Below are positions 23,748 through 32,740 of a stretch of DNA of 36,336 nt, piece by piece. The notes beneath the pieces are model-generated. The model did no database searches and was not told where the DNA came from. It saw nothing but the letters and a program-made list of their open reading frames with translations. The stretch comes from Planctomycetaceae bacterium (GTDB lineage: Bacteria > Planctomycetota > Planctomycetia > Pirellulales > Pirellulaceae): positions 1 to 36,336 of the forward strand of contig JAHEBQ010000158.1 in the NCBI GenBank assembly GCA_024642205.1, given 5' to 3'. A program made the position numbers and the translations under genes. Position 1 is the stretch's first letter. Each line of letters begins with the position of its first letter.

Positions 23748-25070
23748 TCAGGTTTTAGCATGGTGGGTTGGATCGGTGCCCTGCCCTGGTGGCCGTTTGA
23801 CCATCCGTTTGTTCCGTTTTTTGGGGGACAGTACCGAGCGGAATGTCTGCAGCCAATCGTAAATGAATGGCCAGGGGTCTCGCCAGGAAGCAACGGCATA
23901 GGCTTTTTTGCCTCGCATGGATCGCCACCAGTCAGCAAACGTCAATTCACCGCGCCGCCAATAGGCGATCGACGATTGAATGTCCTTTCGCAAATGGATC
24001 CACTTGACACCCTGATAGGTTTGGACGCGGTTTTCCGGCAGCGGCAACCCGAGTGCATCGCAGTAGGCGGTGTACATTAATTCGACGCCACCCGCTTCGG
24101 CAATCGAGCACCTTCCCGTAGGTCGACCGATGTTAGGTTCGACGATGAAGTACTGGTCCTTCCGTTTGTCGCGTTTCATTTCGACGTAGCCGAGACCGCG
24201 ATAGTTTACATTGCGAAACAGCCGCAGCGTTTGTTCCAGGACGATGTCATTCCGCACCTCTTCACCCAAGCTACTGGCGCCGGTTTCGGGTGGCCATTGG
24301 CGAATCTTGCGGGCGACAAAGGTCGCCAACGGCTGCGAATTGGCACCGAAGTAACAGTTGCAAGAATACAGATCGGAATCATCACCTTCGATCCACTCCT
24401 GCACGATGAAGCAATCGGTGTACTTTTGATAATGATGATAAGTCGAAATCAACGATTCGGCGTCATCAATTTTGAACGCTTTGAGGATCGTTTCGTTTTC
24501 CCATTTTCTGGCAGCGCTATCTCGCGGTTTCATGACACAAGGGTAAGTTAGCTGCAAAGCAACTTGTTCGAGCTCCAGCTTGTCCTTGACAAAAAACGTC
24601 CTGGAAAGGGGAAGCCCGTTGTCTTGGGCGTAGGTGTAAAAGCTGACCTTATCCATCAACATCTCCACGACGTCAGGATCGGGCAGCAGTATATGAAAAT
24701 ATTTTTCCAGTTGATCCCGATGTCGGGACACCAACAGTACATTGGTGTCCTGGCAGGGAAACAGGACCGATTTTTGTTCCAGCCGCGAACCAAGCGCAAG
24801 CAGACTTGGGATCAGTCTTTCGTCATTCGTTGGCGCGTAGACAATTTCCTTGCAAACATTGGTTCTGGCCTGCGCCTGGGTTGAATCCTGGGCTATTCCA
24901 ATCACCGGGATTCCGTGGGCTGCCAGAATTCTCGCTGCCGGCAGTCCTTGCATGGTATCCAGCCCGATCAGCACCGCGACCGGCAGTGATGTTACGGGCG
25001 AGCGTGTTCCGCCAGGCAGGATTGACTTGCCTGGCTTTGAGGCGGTTGGTTCAATTGTGGTTTCGATCAT
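23748..25070 (-). CDS. ATP-grasp carboxylate-amine ligase-like protein
   Basis: A 440-residue protein; ATG 25070 is 40 bases after the FemAB-like gene. The longer TTG frame overlapping that gene is rejected. A pre-ATP-grasp Rossmann part (VLIGLDTMQGLPAARILAAHGIP) is followed by the ATP-grasp core: YPCVMKPRDS with the ATP-binding Lys, the acidic FIVQEWIEGDDSDLY, and the metal-binding YFIVEPNIGRPTG. It resembles the carbamoyl-phosphate-synthase/D-aspartate-ligase type used to join a carboxylate to an amine or thiol. Homologues occur in exopolysaccharide loci next to FemAB-like genes. In this cluster it could ligate an amino acid or a phosphono-carboxylate to an amino-sugar or carrier. That is inference. 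Confidence 0.78.
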   Translation of the reverse strand: MIETTIEPTASKPGKSILPGGTRSPVTSLPVAVLIGLDTMQGLPAARILAAHGIPVIGIAQDSTQAQARTNVCKEIVYAPTNDERLIPSLLALGSRLEQKSVLFPCQDTNVLLVSRHRDQLEKYFHILLPDPDVVEMLMDKVSFYTYAQDNGLPLSRTFFVKDKLELEQVALQLTYPCVMKPRDSAARKWENETILKAFKIDDAESLISTYHHYQKYTDCFIVQEWIEGDDSDLYSCNCYFGANSQPLATFVARKIRQWPPETGASSLGEEVRNDIVLEQTLRLFRNVNYRGLGYVEMKRDKRKDQYFIVEPNIGRPTGRCSIAEAGGVELMYTAYCDALGLPLPENRVQTYQGVKWIHLRKDIQSSIAYWRRGELTFADWWRSMRGKKAYAVASWRDPWPFIYDWLQTFRSVLSPKKRNKRMVKRPPGQGTDPTHHAKT

Positions 25071-25110
25071 TGGGATTTTCTCTGATGGAGCGGGGCTCCC
25101 GCCGCATACT

Positions 25111-26208
25111 TCAACCGTGGTGCTTGTAAAGCAGGGAACCGACCGCATTGAGCACCGAGGTCGGTAATTTTTTCCCAACGGCCAATCGGAGATCGTTCAA
25201 GTGCGACTCGTTGTGATTCATGAATTCGGCTTGTCGAAAGTCGTATTTGTAGTAGTGGATGGTTTTTTCCGTGCTTGCCATTGAGTTCTTGAATTGTCTT
25301 AGGCCGTTGTTTGAATCTTCGGTAGCGCCCAAGTCGAGCGCCTGACACTTGAGTTCGATGCACCGTTGAATGGCGTCCCACAACATTAGATTGTTGGGGC
25401 GATGATGCTGAAAGGATTTGTCCGATGCGCCGTAAACGTAAGAGGCATGGCCGTTGGCATGGAAGTAGATGGCACCGGCGATCGGCTGCCCATGGAGCAA
25501 GGCCAAAGAGACGAAGCCAAATCCTTTGGCAATGACCTCCTCGTAAATCTTCTGAAACAAAACGAAAGGCTGAGTAAAATATCCCTGCCTTTTACGTGTT
25601 ATGCAGTGCAATCGGTAATATGCCTTGACCGAGTCCATTGAGTCATGATGCTGGATTTGGACACCGCTTTGTTGTGCGCGTTTGATGTTTCGACGGCTAC
25701 TCCCGCGAATCTTTGCATAGACATGGTCGACGCCCTGTTCCAGGGAGATGACATGCGAATAGCACTTTCGTTGAGCAGCCACGTTTTCCAGCGAGTCGGT
25801 ACCACCACGTAACTCATACGACTTCCATTTCCGGGAACGTCCAAAATCAAGGACTTTGTCTAACAACTGGCGGCTCTCCGCCAAATCGCTTCCCAGGAAG
25901 TCACAGTGATCCGTAAATGGCAATGTTTTACCCTTGCGGCCTAATAACAGACTGTCGATTTCCATGACCGGTAAACAGGTCGTCAGTTGATTTCCGTCAT
26001 AAGTGCAGAAATAAAACGGCTTGTATCCGAATGCTCCATTGAGGACTCGCGCCCAGGTGGAGGTATGGAAAATGGTGGCGTTCGCGTGAATCAGCATCTG
26101 TTCGTCCCACGAACTGTCTTCGATGGGATCGGCAATTTCAAAATGTGAAGCGTCGCAGCGAAAGTTGGTTTCAGAATTTATCATGCGAATGTGCGTTGAC
26201 GTCTCCAT
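25111..26208 (-). CDS. FemAB-like GNAT-fold acyltransferase (copy 2)
   Basis: A 365-residue protein from ATG 26208, paralogous to the protein at 19097-20170. Shared marks in the same order: ATIFHTSTWARVLNGAFGY, TLPFTDHCDFLG, GSSRRNIKRAQQSGV, YYRLHCITRKRQGYF, then GAIYFHANGHASYVYGASD, HRPNNLMLWDAIQRCIELKCQ and LGATEDSNNGLRQFKNSMA. These are FemAB/Acetyltransf_6 double-GNAT features, seen in exopolysaccharide and PEP-CTERM-type loci. The protein probably transfers an acyl or aminoacyl group to a glycan precursor. It is 40 bases upstream of the ATP-grasp gene. The two copies bracket the methyltransferase, kinase and phosphonate genes. Confidence 0.8.
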   Translation of the reverse strand: METSTHIRMINSETNFRCDASHFEIADPIEDSSWDEQMLIHANATIFHTSTWARVLNGAFGYKPFYFCTYDGNQLTTCLPVMEIDSLLLGRKGKTLPFTDHCDFLGSDLAESRQLLDKVLDFGRSRKWKSYELRGGTDSLENVAAQRKCYSHVISLEQGVDHVYAKIRGSSRRNIKRAQQSGVQIQHHDSMDSVKAYYRLHCITRKRQGYFTQPFVLFQKIYEEVIAKGFGFVSLALLHGQPIAGAIYFHANGHASYVYGASDKSFQHHRPNNLMLWDAIQRCIELKCQALDLGATEDSNNGLRQFKNSMASTEKTIHYYKYDFRQAEFMNHNESHLNDLRLAVGKKLPTSVLNAVGSLLYKHHG

Positions 26209-26314
26209 TTCAGCCGGATCGTTGCGACGTTTCCTGGGTTCGATCGTACGGCAATGCTACGAAAAACCAGGTTCGGGGAATCTGAGTGCTTTGGTGTAGC
26301 GTCATTGATTTTGA

Positions 26315-27583
26315 TTAGTTGTGATTTGCGCTTGCCGCGGTTTCAGGTTCGATGCGTGGTTCGACCGGTTCCCTTTCGCGCTCCGCTTCATAGCCCAGTT
26401 TGGCGTAGACTTTAAACAGGTTTTTTTCCTGGTGATGCCAAGCCAATCGTTCTTCCATCCTCCGGCGCCCATTGGCTCCCATCGCTTCACGCATGTCCGG
26501 GTTGTCCATTAACGCTACAATCTTGTTGGCGAAATCCTGTTCGTCGTTAGGTGATGCGTAGATGGCCGCAGGTCCGGCGGAGGCACGATGCTCGGTCAGG
26601 TCAAAGGCCACGATAGGCTTTGCCACTGCCATGTAATCCATCATCTTGATCATGGTTGACCGGTCGTTGTAGGGATCGAAAGGATTGGGATCGACACCAA
26701 TGTCAATTGCAGAAAGGTAGCGAGGCAATTCTTGATGGGGGACTTTTCCGGTAAACTCAATGTATTCGTCCAGACCTAGATGGGTGGTTAACTTCTTCAG
26801 GCTGGGGACCGCGGAGCCAGAGCCCATGATGACGGCGTAGAGGTCGGTTCGTCCAAGTTTGTTTACCATGTAGTCGACGGCTCGAATGAAATAGTCGACG
26901 CCGTCCTGCGGCTCCATCCCGCCCACGAAACCCAAAACGGTTGATGCCTTGTTAAGAATTTCCGGGTCGGGCGTAACCGGCTTCATTTTGTTAATCTCCG
27001 GTCCGTTTCGAACGATCGTGATTTTCTCGGGCGAGACGCCGGACCGTTCGCATTCGACTTTTTTGTACGACTCGTTTGTGGCAATGATCTGATGGGCCCA
27101 TCGGCAAGACAGTCTCTCGAAAAATACGAGGGCCTTGAAAACACTCTTTCGTCCACCGTTACGAAATCTTGCGTTGTACATTTCTGGTGACAAATCGTGA
27201 TGATCAAACACGAATTTCTTGCCGAAAATTCGGTAACAGATCGCAATCAACACGAATAAATCCGGCGGGTTGTGCGCGTGGATGACATCAAAGCCTCGCC
27301 GAAAAAACACCCACGCTGTCAAACAGAAACTGCAGAACATTGACCACCCGTATTCCCAGAAATAACCCAGGAAGCCGCCGCCCGCTTTCGGTGGCGTAAA
27401 ACGGTAAACGTGCACGCCGCGAATGTTCTCGTACCGAGTCAAGTCGCTTCGGCCCGGCGAAATAACGGTGACCTGAAATCCAGCCGCCGCCAGCGAGTTG
27501 GCTTCCCGACGCACCCGTTGATCGGAGGGGTAGGCATTGTTCTCCAACAACATCAGGACTCGGCAGCCAGGTTTTGGTTTCAT
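26315..27583 (-). CDS. GT4 family glycosyltransferase (first of three)
   Basis: A 422-residue GT-B glycosyltransferase. ATG 27583 is 24 bases after the preceding stop; a TTG at 27607 is an alternative. The N-terminal Rossmann domain (VLMLLENNAYPSDQRVRREANSLAAAG, FDVIHAHNPPDL, VFDHHDLSPEMY) and the C-terminal donor domain (VLGFVGGMEPQDGVDYFIRA, IEFTGKVPHQELPRYLSAIDIGVDP, STMIKMMDYMAVAKPIVAFD) are typical. The E-x7-E position starts with Thr-Met-Ile-Lys instead of Glu, a common GT4 variant. It is cytoplasmic, transferring a sugar to the lipid-linked oligosaccharide; donor and acceptor unknown. Confidence 0.88.
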   Translation of the reverse strand: MKPKPGCRVLMLLENNAYPSDQRVRREANSLAAAGFQVTVISPGRSDLTRYENIRGVHVYRFTPPKAGGGFLGYFWEYGWSMFCSFCLTAWVFFRRGFDVIHAHNPPDLFVLIAICYRIFGKKFVFDHHDLSPEMYNARFRNGGRKSVFKALVFFERLSCRWAHQIIATNESYKKVECERSGVSPEKITIVRNGPEINKMKPVTPDPEILNKASTVLGFVGGMEPQDGVDYFIRAVDYMVNKLGRTDLYAVIMGSGSAVPSLKKLTTHLGLDEYIEFTGKVPHQELPRYLSAIDIGVDPNPFDPYNDRSTMIKMMDYMAVAKPIVAFDLTEHRASAGPAAIYASPNDEQDFANKIVALMDNPDMREAMGANGRRRMEERLAWHHQEKNLFKVYAKLGYEAEREREPVEPRIEPETAASANHN

Positions 27584-27607
27584 TCTGTTCTGCGGTTCTA
27601 GCAACAA

Positions 27608-28639
27608 CTAGCCAATATCCCGGCTTACCAGTTCTTCCTGCTGCGAATCAGCCACCAGTTTGATGGACGGTCGGGAAACCCGGATGGACGGCGTGGCTTT
27701 TTTCCTGCTGAGGCCATCGTAAATGTCAGCGACTGCACGAGCATAAGTTGCGATTCCCATCGTCATCGCGACCGATCGTCCGTTGGAACGCAAGCCGGAT
27801 CGTAAAATCCTAGCTACCCGATCCGCGATCTCCTGTGGATCCCGGCTTGCAATTGAACATCCCTCGGTCGATCCGATGACTTCGGCCACGTCCCCGACGT
27901 CAACCGACACGACCGGCAGATTGCAGGCCATCGCTTCACGAACGGCGACCGGTGCTCCTTCGGTCATCGAAGTCATCACGAGCACGTCGCACGCGTTCAT
28001 ATAAACCGGAATGCTCTCGTAGGGCTTGTCGTAAATGGCAACCACCTGAATCTCGGGAAATTCATTATTGAGAATACTGATTGACTGTTCCACGAGATTG
28101 AACTGTTTGACTTTGCGCGACGGATCATACGGGAAAAGCACAATCGGAACCTGCTGGGCCAAACCCAGTTCTTCCCGAGCAGCTTCTCGACAGCCCGGCT
28201 GAAGTAACTCGAGGTCAATTCCGTAGGGAATGATGTGGGCCGCTTCATGCCCCAAAACGTGCTTCATCTCCTGAGACATCACAATCAAACGGCTCGCGAA
28301 CCTGGCCACCAGGCGACTGACCGGACGCTCGCGTGGGTTAAGCACATCCGAACCGCGAAACGTGACAACCGTGGGTCGGGCAAATTGAGCGCAGGCTGCC
28401 AGGCCACAGTAATGGCCGTAGTGCGCATGAACAATATCATATTTTCGGCAAATTTGCGTCGACCAAAACAACTGCAAGACTGCTTTCAAGTAATTCAATC
28501 GACTGCGTTGACTGTCAATGAACAACAGATCGACGTCGTAGCCCAGTTGCTCCAACGCGTCGCGCTGCCTTGCAATACAAGGGCTGTCCCCCGGCGTTTG
28601 AGGTGTCGGGTAGCGATTCGTTACGAACAGAATCTTCAT
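27608..28639 (-). CDS. GT4 family glycosyltransferase (second of three)
   Basis: A 343-residue protein. ATG 28639 gives the standard start MKILFVTNRYP; the frame is open further upstream without homology, leaving 140 bases to the previous gene. The GT-B features are: YDIVHAHYGHYCGLAA, PTVVTFRGSDVLNP, HIIPYGIDLELLQPG, VLFPYDPSRKVKQFNLVEQ, and MTSMTEGAPVAVREAMACNLPVVS with the E-x7-E motif intact. The GSDV...YGID pattern is common in glycosyltransferases of surface polysaccharide loci. Sugar specificity cannot be read. A tail of about 25 basic residues (PSIRVSRPSIK) follows the domain. Confidence 0.88.
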   Translation of the reverse strand: MKILFVTNRYPTPQTPGDSPCIARQRDALEQLGYDVDLLFIDSQRSRLNYLKAVLQLFWSTQICRKYDIVHAHYGHYCGLAACAQFARPTVVTFRGSDVLNPRERPVSRLVARFASRLIVMSQEMKHVLGHEAAHIIPYGIDLELLQPGCREAAREELGLAQQVPIVLFPYDPSRKVKQFNLVEQSISILNNEFPEIQVVAIYDKPYESIPVYMNACDVLVMTSMTEGAPVAVREAMACNLPVVSVDVGDVAEVIGSTEGCSIASRDPQEIADRVARILRSGLRSNGRSVAMTMGIATYARAVADIYDGLSRKKATPSIRVSRPSIKLVADSQQEELVSRDIG

Positions 28640-28779
28640 GAAATGGATTTGGTTTTCAGAATATTTCGTTGAAGTAGGACGGCTTGGGTAGACTCGCAGT
28701 TTCTCGGCGAACAACGCCAGGGAGTACGCCAACGGAAACTGGCCTTTATCCCCTCGTTCATCGACCGAAAACTCGGAGT

Positions 28780-29874
28780 TCAATTAGTAGACATCCAGTG
28801 TTGCAACCAATCCGCGTAGTGTTGACCGATCTGATCCCAGGCGAATTCCGATTCGGCCAGGCTTCGCCCGCTGGAACCCATGTTTTCTCGTTCACTGACG
28901 CTCAACTGGGCTGCATGATCCAACGTTGTCGCCCAAGATTCGACGTTGGGTTCAGCCACCAACCCGCACTGATGGAGTCGAATCAAGTCGGCGGTTTCAT
29001 CCACGTCGGACACGATTACGGGTTTTCCCAGCGCAAGATATTCGGCAAATTTTGTCGGCAGCGCGACTCGCAACGCCGGGTGAGCCTGACGTGGGATGGC
29101 CAGCACATCGGATTCTGCCAGGGCCTTAACCAGCTGTTCCTGGTTCATTCGATTGAACAACGTGACACGGTCGCCCAGTTGAAGTTTGATCTTGTCGGCC
29201 AGTGCCTGATCCTGCGATCGGATTCCAATCAAGTGCAGAGAAATTCTTTTGTTGGACGTTTTGGCGACTGCATTGACAAGATTTTCGACTCCTTGCCAGC
29301 CAACAAACCCTCCCGCATAGCCCACCACGAAACGGGATCCGGATCGAGTCGGCTGCGGACAAAAAACATTCAGATCAACTCCGTTTCGAATGAGTGCCGT
29401 ATTTTCAACACTTCTCACGCATCTTTTTTTCAACCAATTTTGCATAGGGCGAGAAACGACCAGAAACCTGCCGCCGCGTCGAATCTCAACGAAATCGGCG
29501 ATATAGGATTGAATGATTTGATGCATGGAAGAAAACCCGGGCTGGTACTTCCACTTGAATAAAGCTTCATTGAATGTGTCGCCGTGCATGTCATGAATGA
29601 CGCGGGCCCGCATCAACGGACTCCAGATTTTCGCCGCGTAAGCCGCATCTCCTCCCGCGTGAACAAAATCGGCGTCCAGTAACTTCTTGCGGGCACTCGG
29701 ATAGTTCAACGGGTGCAACAGAATGGGTCGATTAATCCTGGCATCACGCAGACAAAATTCGTCCGTCTGGATGCCGCGCGCCTCAATCGAACGTCTCAAT
29801 TTATTCAAACGATGTCCGTAGGCGCTGCGAGTTTTCGCGCGGTTACTTTCAATTGACAAAAACAAAACCTTCAT
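28780..29874 (-). CDS. GT4 family glycosyltransferase (third of three)
   Basis: A 364-residue protein from ATG 29874, starting MKVLFLSIESN. It is a GT-B fold enzyme: DADFVHAGGDAAYAAK and ARVIHDMHGD in the acceptor domain, RFLVVSRPMQNWLKK, ALIRNGVDLNVFCP, and RFVVGYAGGFVGWQGVENLVNAV, DVLAIPRQAHPALRVALPTKFAEYLALGKPVIVSD in the donor domain. Probable role: addition of one residue of the repeat unit before flipping. It is 47 bases after the flippase gene and precedes the other two GT4 genes, so the three probably act one after another. Confidence 0.87.
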   Translation of the reverse strand: MKVLFLSIESNRAKTRSAYGHRLNKLRRSIEARGIQTDEFCLRDARINRPILLHPLNYPSARKKLLDADFVHAGGDAAYAAKIWSPLMRARVIHDMHGDTFNEALFKWKYQPGFSSMHQIIQSYIADFVEIRRGGRFLVVSRPMQNWLKKRCVRSVENTALIRNGVDLNVFCPQPTRSGSRFVVGYAGGFVGWQGVENLVNAVAKTSNKRISLHLIGIRSQDQALADKIKLQLGDRVTLFNRMNQEQLVKALAESDVLAIPRQAHPALRVALPTKFAEYLALGKPVIVSDVDETADLIRLHQCGLVAEPNVESWATTLDHAAQLSVSERENMGSSGRSLAESEFAWDQIGQHYADWLQHWMSTN

Positions 29875-29921
29875 CGTGGCCTCAAAACAACTCTATTCGA
29901 TGAAATTCGATTGATAATTGG

Positions 29922-31370
29922 TTACAGGTATCGGGTTCGTACGTTTCGAAACCCACCGACCATCCACGACTCGATCAACAAATAGGTAGCAAAATAGATC
30001 CCGGCGGCTGTCATGATGGTAAGAATCGTATTCCAATTTTTGCTGAGCAACAGAAAGGCAGCCATGCATGCGCTGGCCAATGCCGGTTTCCACAAAAGTT
30101 GGCCAATGTCGATCCGTTCAATCAACTGCGATACAGGCCGCCAATGTTGGGCAAAATCAACCACTCGAGTCAACAGCGCCGCCCAAGCCGCACCGATTAA
30201 TCCGTAACTACTGATCAAAACCCAACCCAGTATGAACCCGGTGACCAAGTCTACAATCACGATTCTCAAAGTTGTTCGCTCGTGATTGCCGGCCATCAGC
30301 AACTGACCCAGGATGCCAGTCAATGAATTCAGGATCACGATCGAAACCGTAACTCGCAAAACACTCGCAGCTCCGGAAAACTCTGCTTGCCCGTAAACCA
30401 TCGCCAACAACCGATCCGCGATCATGAATACACCAACGGCACCGGGAATGACCAGCAAAAACAATAGCTCCATCAAGCGTCTGGAAACCTCCCGTGCACC
30501 AACGGAATCGGCGGCAAACCGCCGACACATGATCGGATAAGACGATGCCATAACGCATTGGGTAAAGATCGCCAGCGGAATCAGCACTTGGGCTGCAGCA
30601 TTATAAAGTCCAACTTCTGTTTCCGTCGTGAGTTTTGAAAGCAGGATGATATTCAGGCTGGTCCACCAGGCCACAACTGTATCGATGCCCATAAACGTCG
30701 CCGATCGTTTTGCCATGGACCATGCAAAGCGGGGTTCCAGCAGCTTCAATTGAATAACATCCAGGCGAGTTAGAGTCAGGCACAACAGGATCGCTGCGCC
30801 GAGAAATTGCGATCCAACAAGAATTGCGATGACCTTCAATACGCCGCCACCGTAAGCGAGCACAATTAATGTCGCGATAACCTTTGCCAAGTTGGCGGGA
30901 ATCTGCGCAAACGCGATTAGATGCATTTTCTCCCAGCCACGAATTACCGAGTTACAGATTGCACCGATTACGAATGGGAAAATGCCCAATGATGTCAACA
31001 AAATCAGGTTGCGCGTTTCGATCGAATACTTCAATCCGAAAACCGTCGCCACGAGTAAGCCGGTTGCCCCGCTCGCAGTGATCAACCCGACCAGTAATGC
31101 GTTGAAAAAATATCGGTCGCTTTGGGTTCGGTCCTTGGCGACTTCGCGCGTAATCAGGTTTTGCAGGCCAAAGGCTGCAAGCACCTGAAACGAATAAAAC
31201 AGTGTCAGTGCCAATGACATTTGGCCAAATGCATGGGATCCCAACTGTCGGGCCACGACGATGTAGATCACGAAAGTCGTTCCACGGTTGAGCACATCGC
31301 TGGTCAGGATCGAGACAAAGTTACCAGCAAACCTGCGTTTTTCCGGTTTTGATGTCTGAATATCACTCAC
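29922..31370 (-). CDS. Wzx-type polysaccharide flippase (MOP superfamily)
   Basis: A 482-residue inner-membrane protein with about 12-14 helices. The start is taken as GTG 31370, overlapping the polymerase stop in GTGA and giving VSDIQTSKPEKRRFAGNF; the 47 extra upstream codons are antisense-like padding. Family pattern: FVSILTSDVLNRGTTFVIYIVVARQLGSHAFGQ with Y/F-G after helix 1-2, LAAFGLQNLITREVAKD, and later ATFMGIDTVVAWWTSLNIILLSKL, VGLYNAAAQVL. It should flip the undecaprenyl-linked repeat unit across the inner membrane for the Wzy-type protein encoded just upstream. Confidence 0.88.
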   Translation of the reverse strand: MSDIQTSKPEKRRFAGNFVSILTSDVLNRGTTFVIYIVVARQLGSHAFGQMSLALTLFYSFQVLAAFGLQNLITREVAKDRTQSDRYFFNALLVGLITASGATGLLVATVFGLKYSIETRNLILLTSLGIFPFVIGAICNSVIRGWEKMHLIAFAQIPANLAKVIATLIVLAYGGGVLKVIAILVGSQFLGAAILLCLTLTRLDVIQLKLLEPRFAWSMAKRSATFMGIDTVVAWWTSLNIILLSKLTTETEVGLYNAAAQVLIPLAIFTQCVMASSYPIMCRRFAADSVGAREVSRRLMELLFLLVIPGAVGVFMIADRLLAMVYGQAEFSGAASVLRVTVSIVILNSLTGILGQLLMAGNHERTTLRIVIVDLVTGFILGWVLISSYGLIGAAWAALLTRVVDFAQHWRPVSQLIERIDIGQLLWKPALASACMAAFLLLSKNWNTILTIMTAAGIYFATYLLIESWMVGGFRNVRTRYL

Positions 31371-32740
31371 GCAAGCTCGGCCTCCACCGGACGATGCTGT
31401 GCCGCCGTTATTCGCTCGATTACTACGATCACAGCGGCAATCAACCACAACAGCTGAACTTGAGGTCGACTTCTGAATATCTCGCCCATCATATGGAATT
31501 GTTGACCGCAAATCGCGGCTGACAGTCCAAGCGCCACCGGAGCCAATAAGCGATCATTGCGATTCCAGGCCCGCCAACCACAACCGATCACTGACAGAAT
31601 GAATCCCAGGTAGGACAACAATCCAAGCCAGCCAGTCTCAGTTAAGACCAACAGATATTTGTTATGAACCGTGTAAAACCATACTTCACGAAACTCACTC
31701 AGGTCAGCGTATTTTTCCCCGGCGACAGCCCAATTATTGGCTCCGACTCCCATCGGATGGTCCGCGATCATCAGGGCCGAAATCTGTATGAGTGGAATTC
31801 TTGATTCAGCTGAACCGTTATCGTCACCGAACATTCGATTGGCGAGGACGGGCATGAACGCTCCCATCAGTATCAACGCTCCAACCGCAACTTTGATCAA
31901 TACCGACCTGGATAACCAGCCCTTTCGAAATGCCACGACAACGCAAATGCAAAAGGCAATAGTTGTTCCAATCCATCCACCCCGAGAGAGTGTCAGCACC
32001 AATCCAATGCCACCAAAGAGCAGTGCGACAGCTGCCAGTTGCCGCATGCGTCTGGTAGTCGAAGCAAAAAACAAACAAAAACAAAGTGGCATCAATAGAT
32101 TAAGAAAACTTGCCGCGAGATTGGCCGCACCCAGTGATCCCCCGACGCGTCCGGTCGTGTCTCGAAAATTAAAATTAATTGGACCTAGTGAGACGGATCG
32201 GCTGAAGATTTTGGTAAACGCCATCATCATACCTTCACCTGCCAAACAGATCAGCAGGCAGGCCACAATGAACATTACTTCCTCTGTGTCGGTAACGGTG
32301 TTGACCACGTAGATAAACAGTAAAAACGACTGCAGTAGCAGAAACGACTCGTAAATGGCTAAATGAGGACTCATTGCCCAGGTCGTTGAAAGCGCAACAA
32401 GTAACAGGTATGCGGTCAATGCCATGTTGGTCCGGATGGGTCTCGATTCCACCAACAGCCTTGGCAGCCACTGCACGTAAAGCAAAACCAAACAGATCGT
32501 TGTCAGCGAAATGTTGAATCCACTGAGGGCGCCAAATTCAGCTTCATCCAGATTATGGTAAAAGTACTTGTCAACCTGCAGTGGAATCTCAATGACAACG
32601 ATTCCCAGTAGAAATCGACGCCACCAACACGCCAACCGGGATCCCACCCGCGCATGTTCGGCCCGCTGGAAGTCCGTTTTTTCAGCGATCAAATTCCGGG
32701 CAGTTCGGGGGGACCCCATGGAAATGTAATCATCGCTCAT
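31367..32740 (-). CDS. O-antigen polymerase/ligase (Wzy_C, O-antigen ligase) family protein
   Basis: A 457-residue protein with about 10-12 helices. ATG 32740 overlaps the aminotransferase stop as ATGA. The Wzy_C domain is marked by LVLTLSRGGWIGTT (252-260 region) and the large periplasmic loop ending VHNKYLLVLTETGWLGLL. Proteins of this family either polymerise repeat units (Wzy) or ligate polymer to a carrier (WaaL). The presence of a flippase and of repeat-unit transferases favours polymerase. The N-terminal 35 residues are soluble. Confidence 0.85.
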   Translation of the reverse strand: MSDDYISMGSPRTARNLIAEKTDFQRAEHARVGSRLACWWRRFLLGIVVIEIPLQVDKYFYHNLDEAEFGALSGFNISLTTICLVLLYVQWLPRLLVESRPIRTNMALTAYLLLVALSTTWAMSPHLAIYESFLLLQSFLLFIYVVNTVTDTEEVMFIVACLLICLAGEGMMMAFTKIFSRSVSLGPINFNFRDTTGRVGGSLGAANLAASFLNLLMPLCFCLFFASTTRRMRQLAAVALLFGGIGLVLTLSRGGWIGTTIAFCICVVVAFRKGWLSRSVLIKVAVGALILMGAFMPVLANRMFGDDNGSAESRIPLIQISALMIADHPMGVGANNWAVAGEKYADLSEFREVWFYTVHNKYLLVLTETGWLGLLSYLGFILSVIGCGWRAWNRNDRLLAPVALGLSAAICGQQFHMMGEIFRSRPQVQLLWLIAAVIVVIERITAAQHRPVEAELA

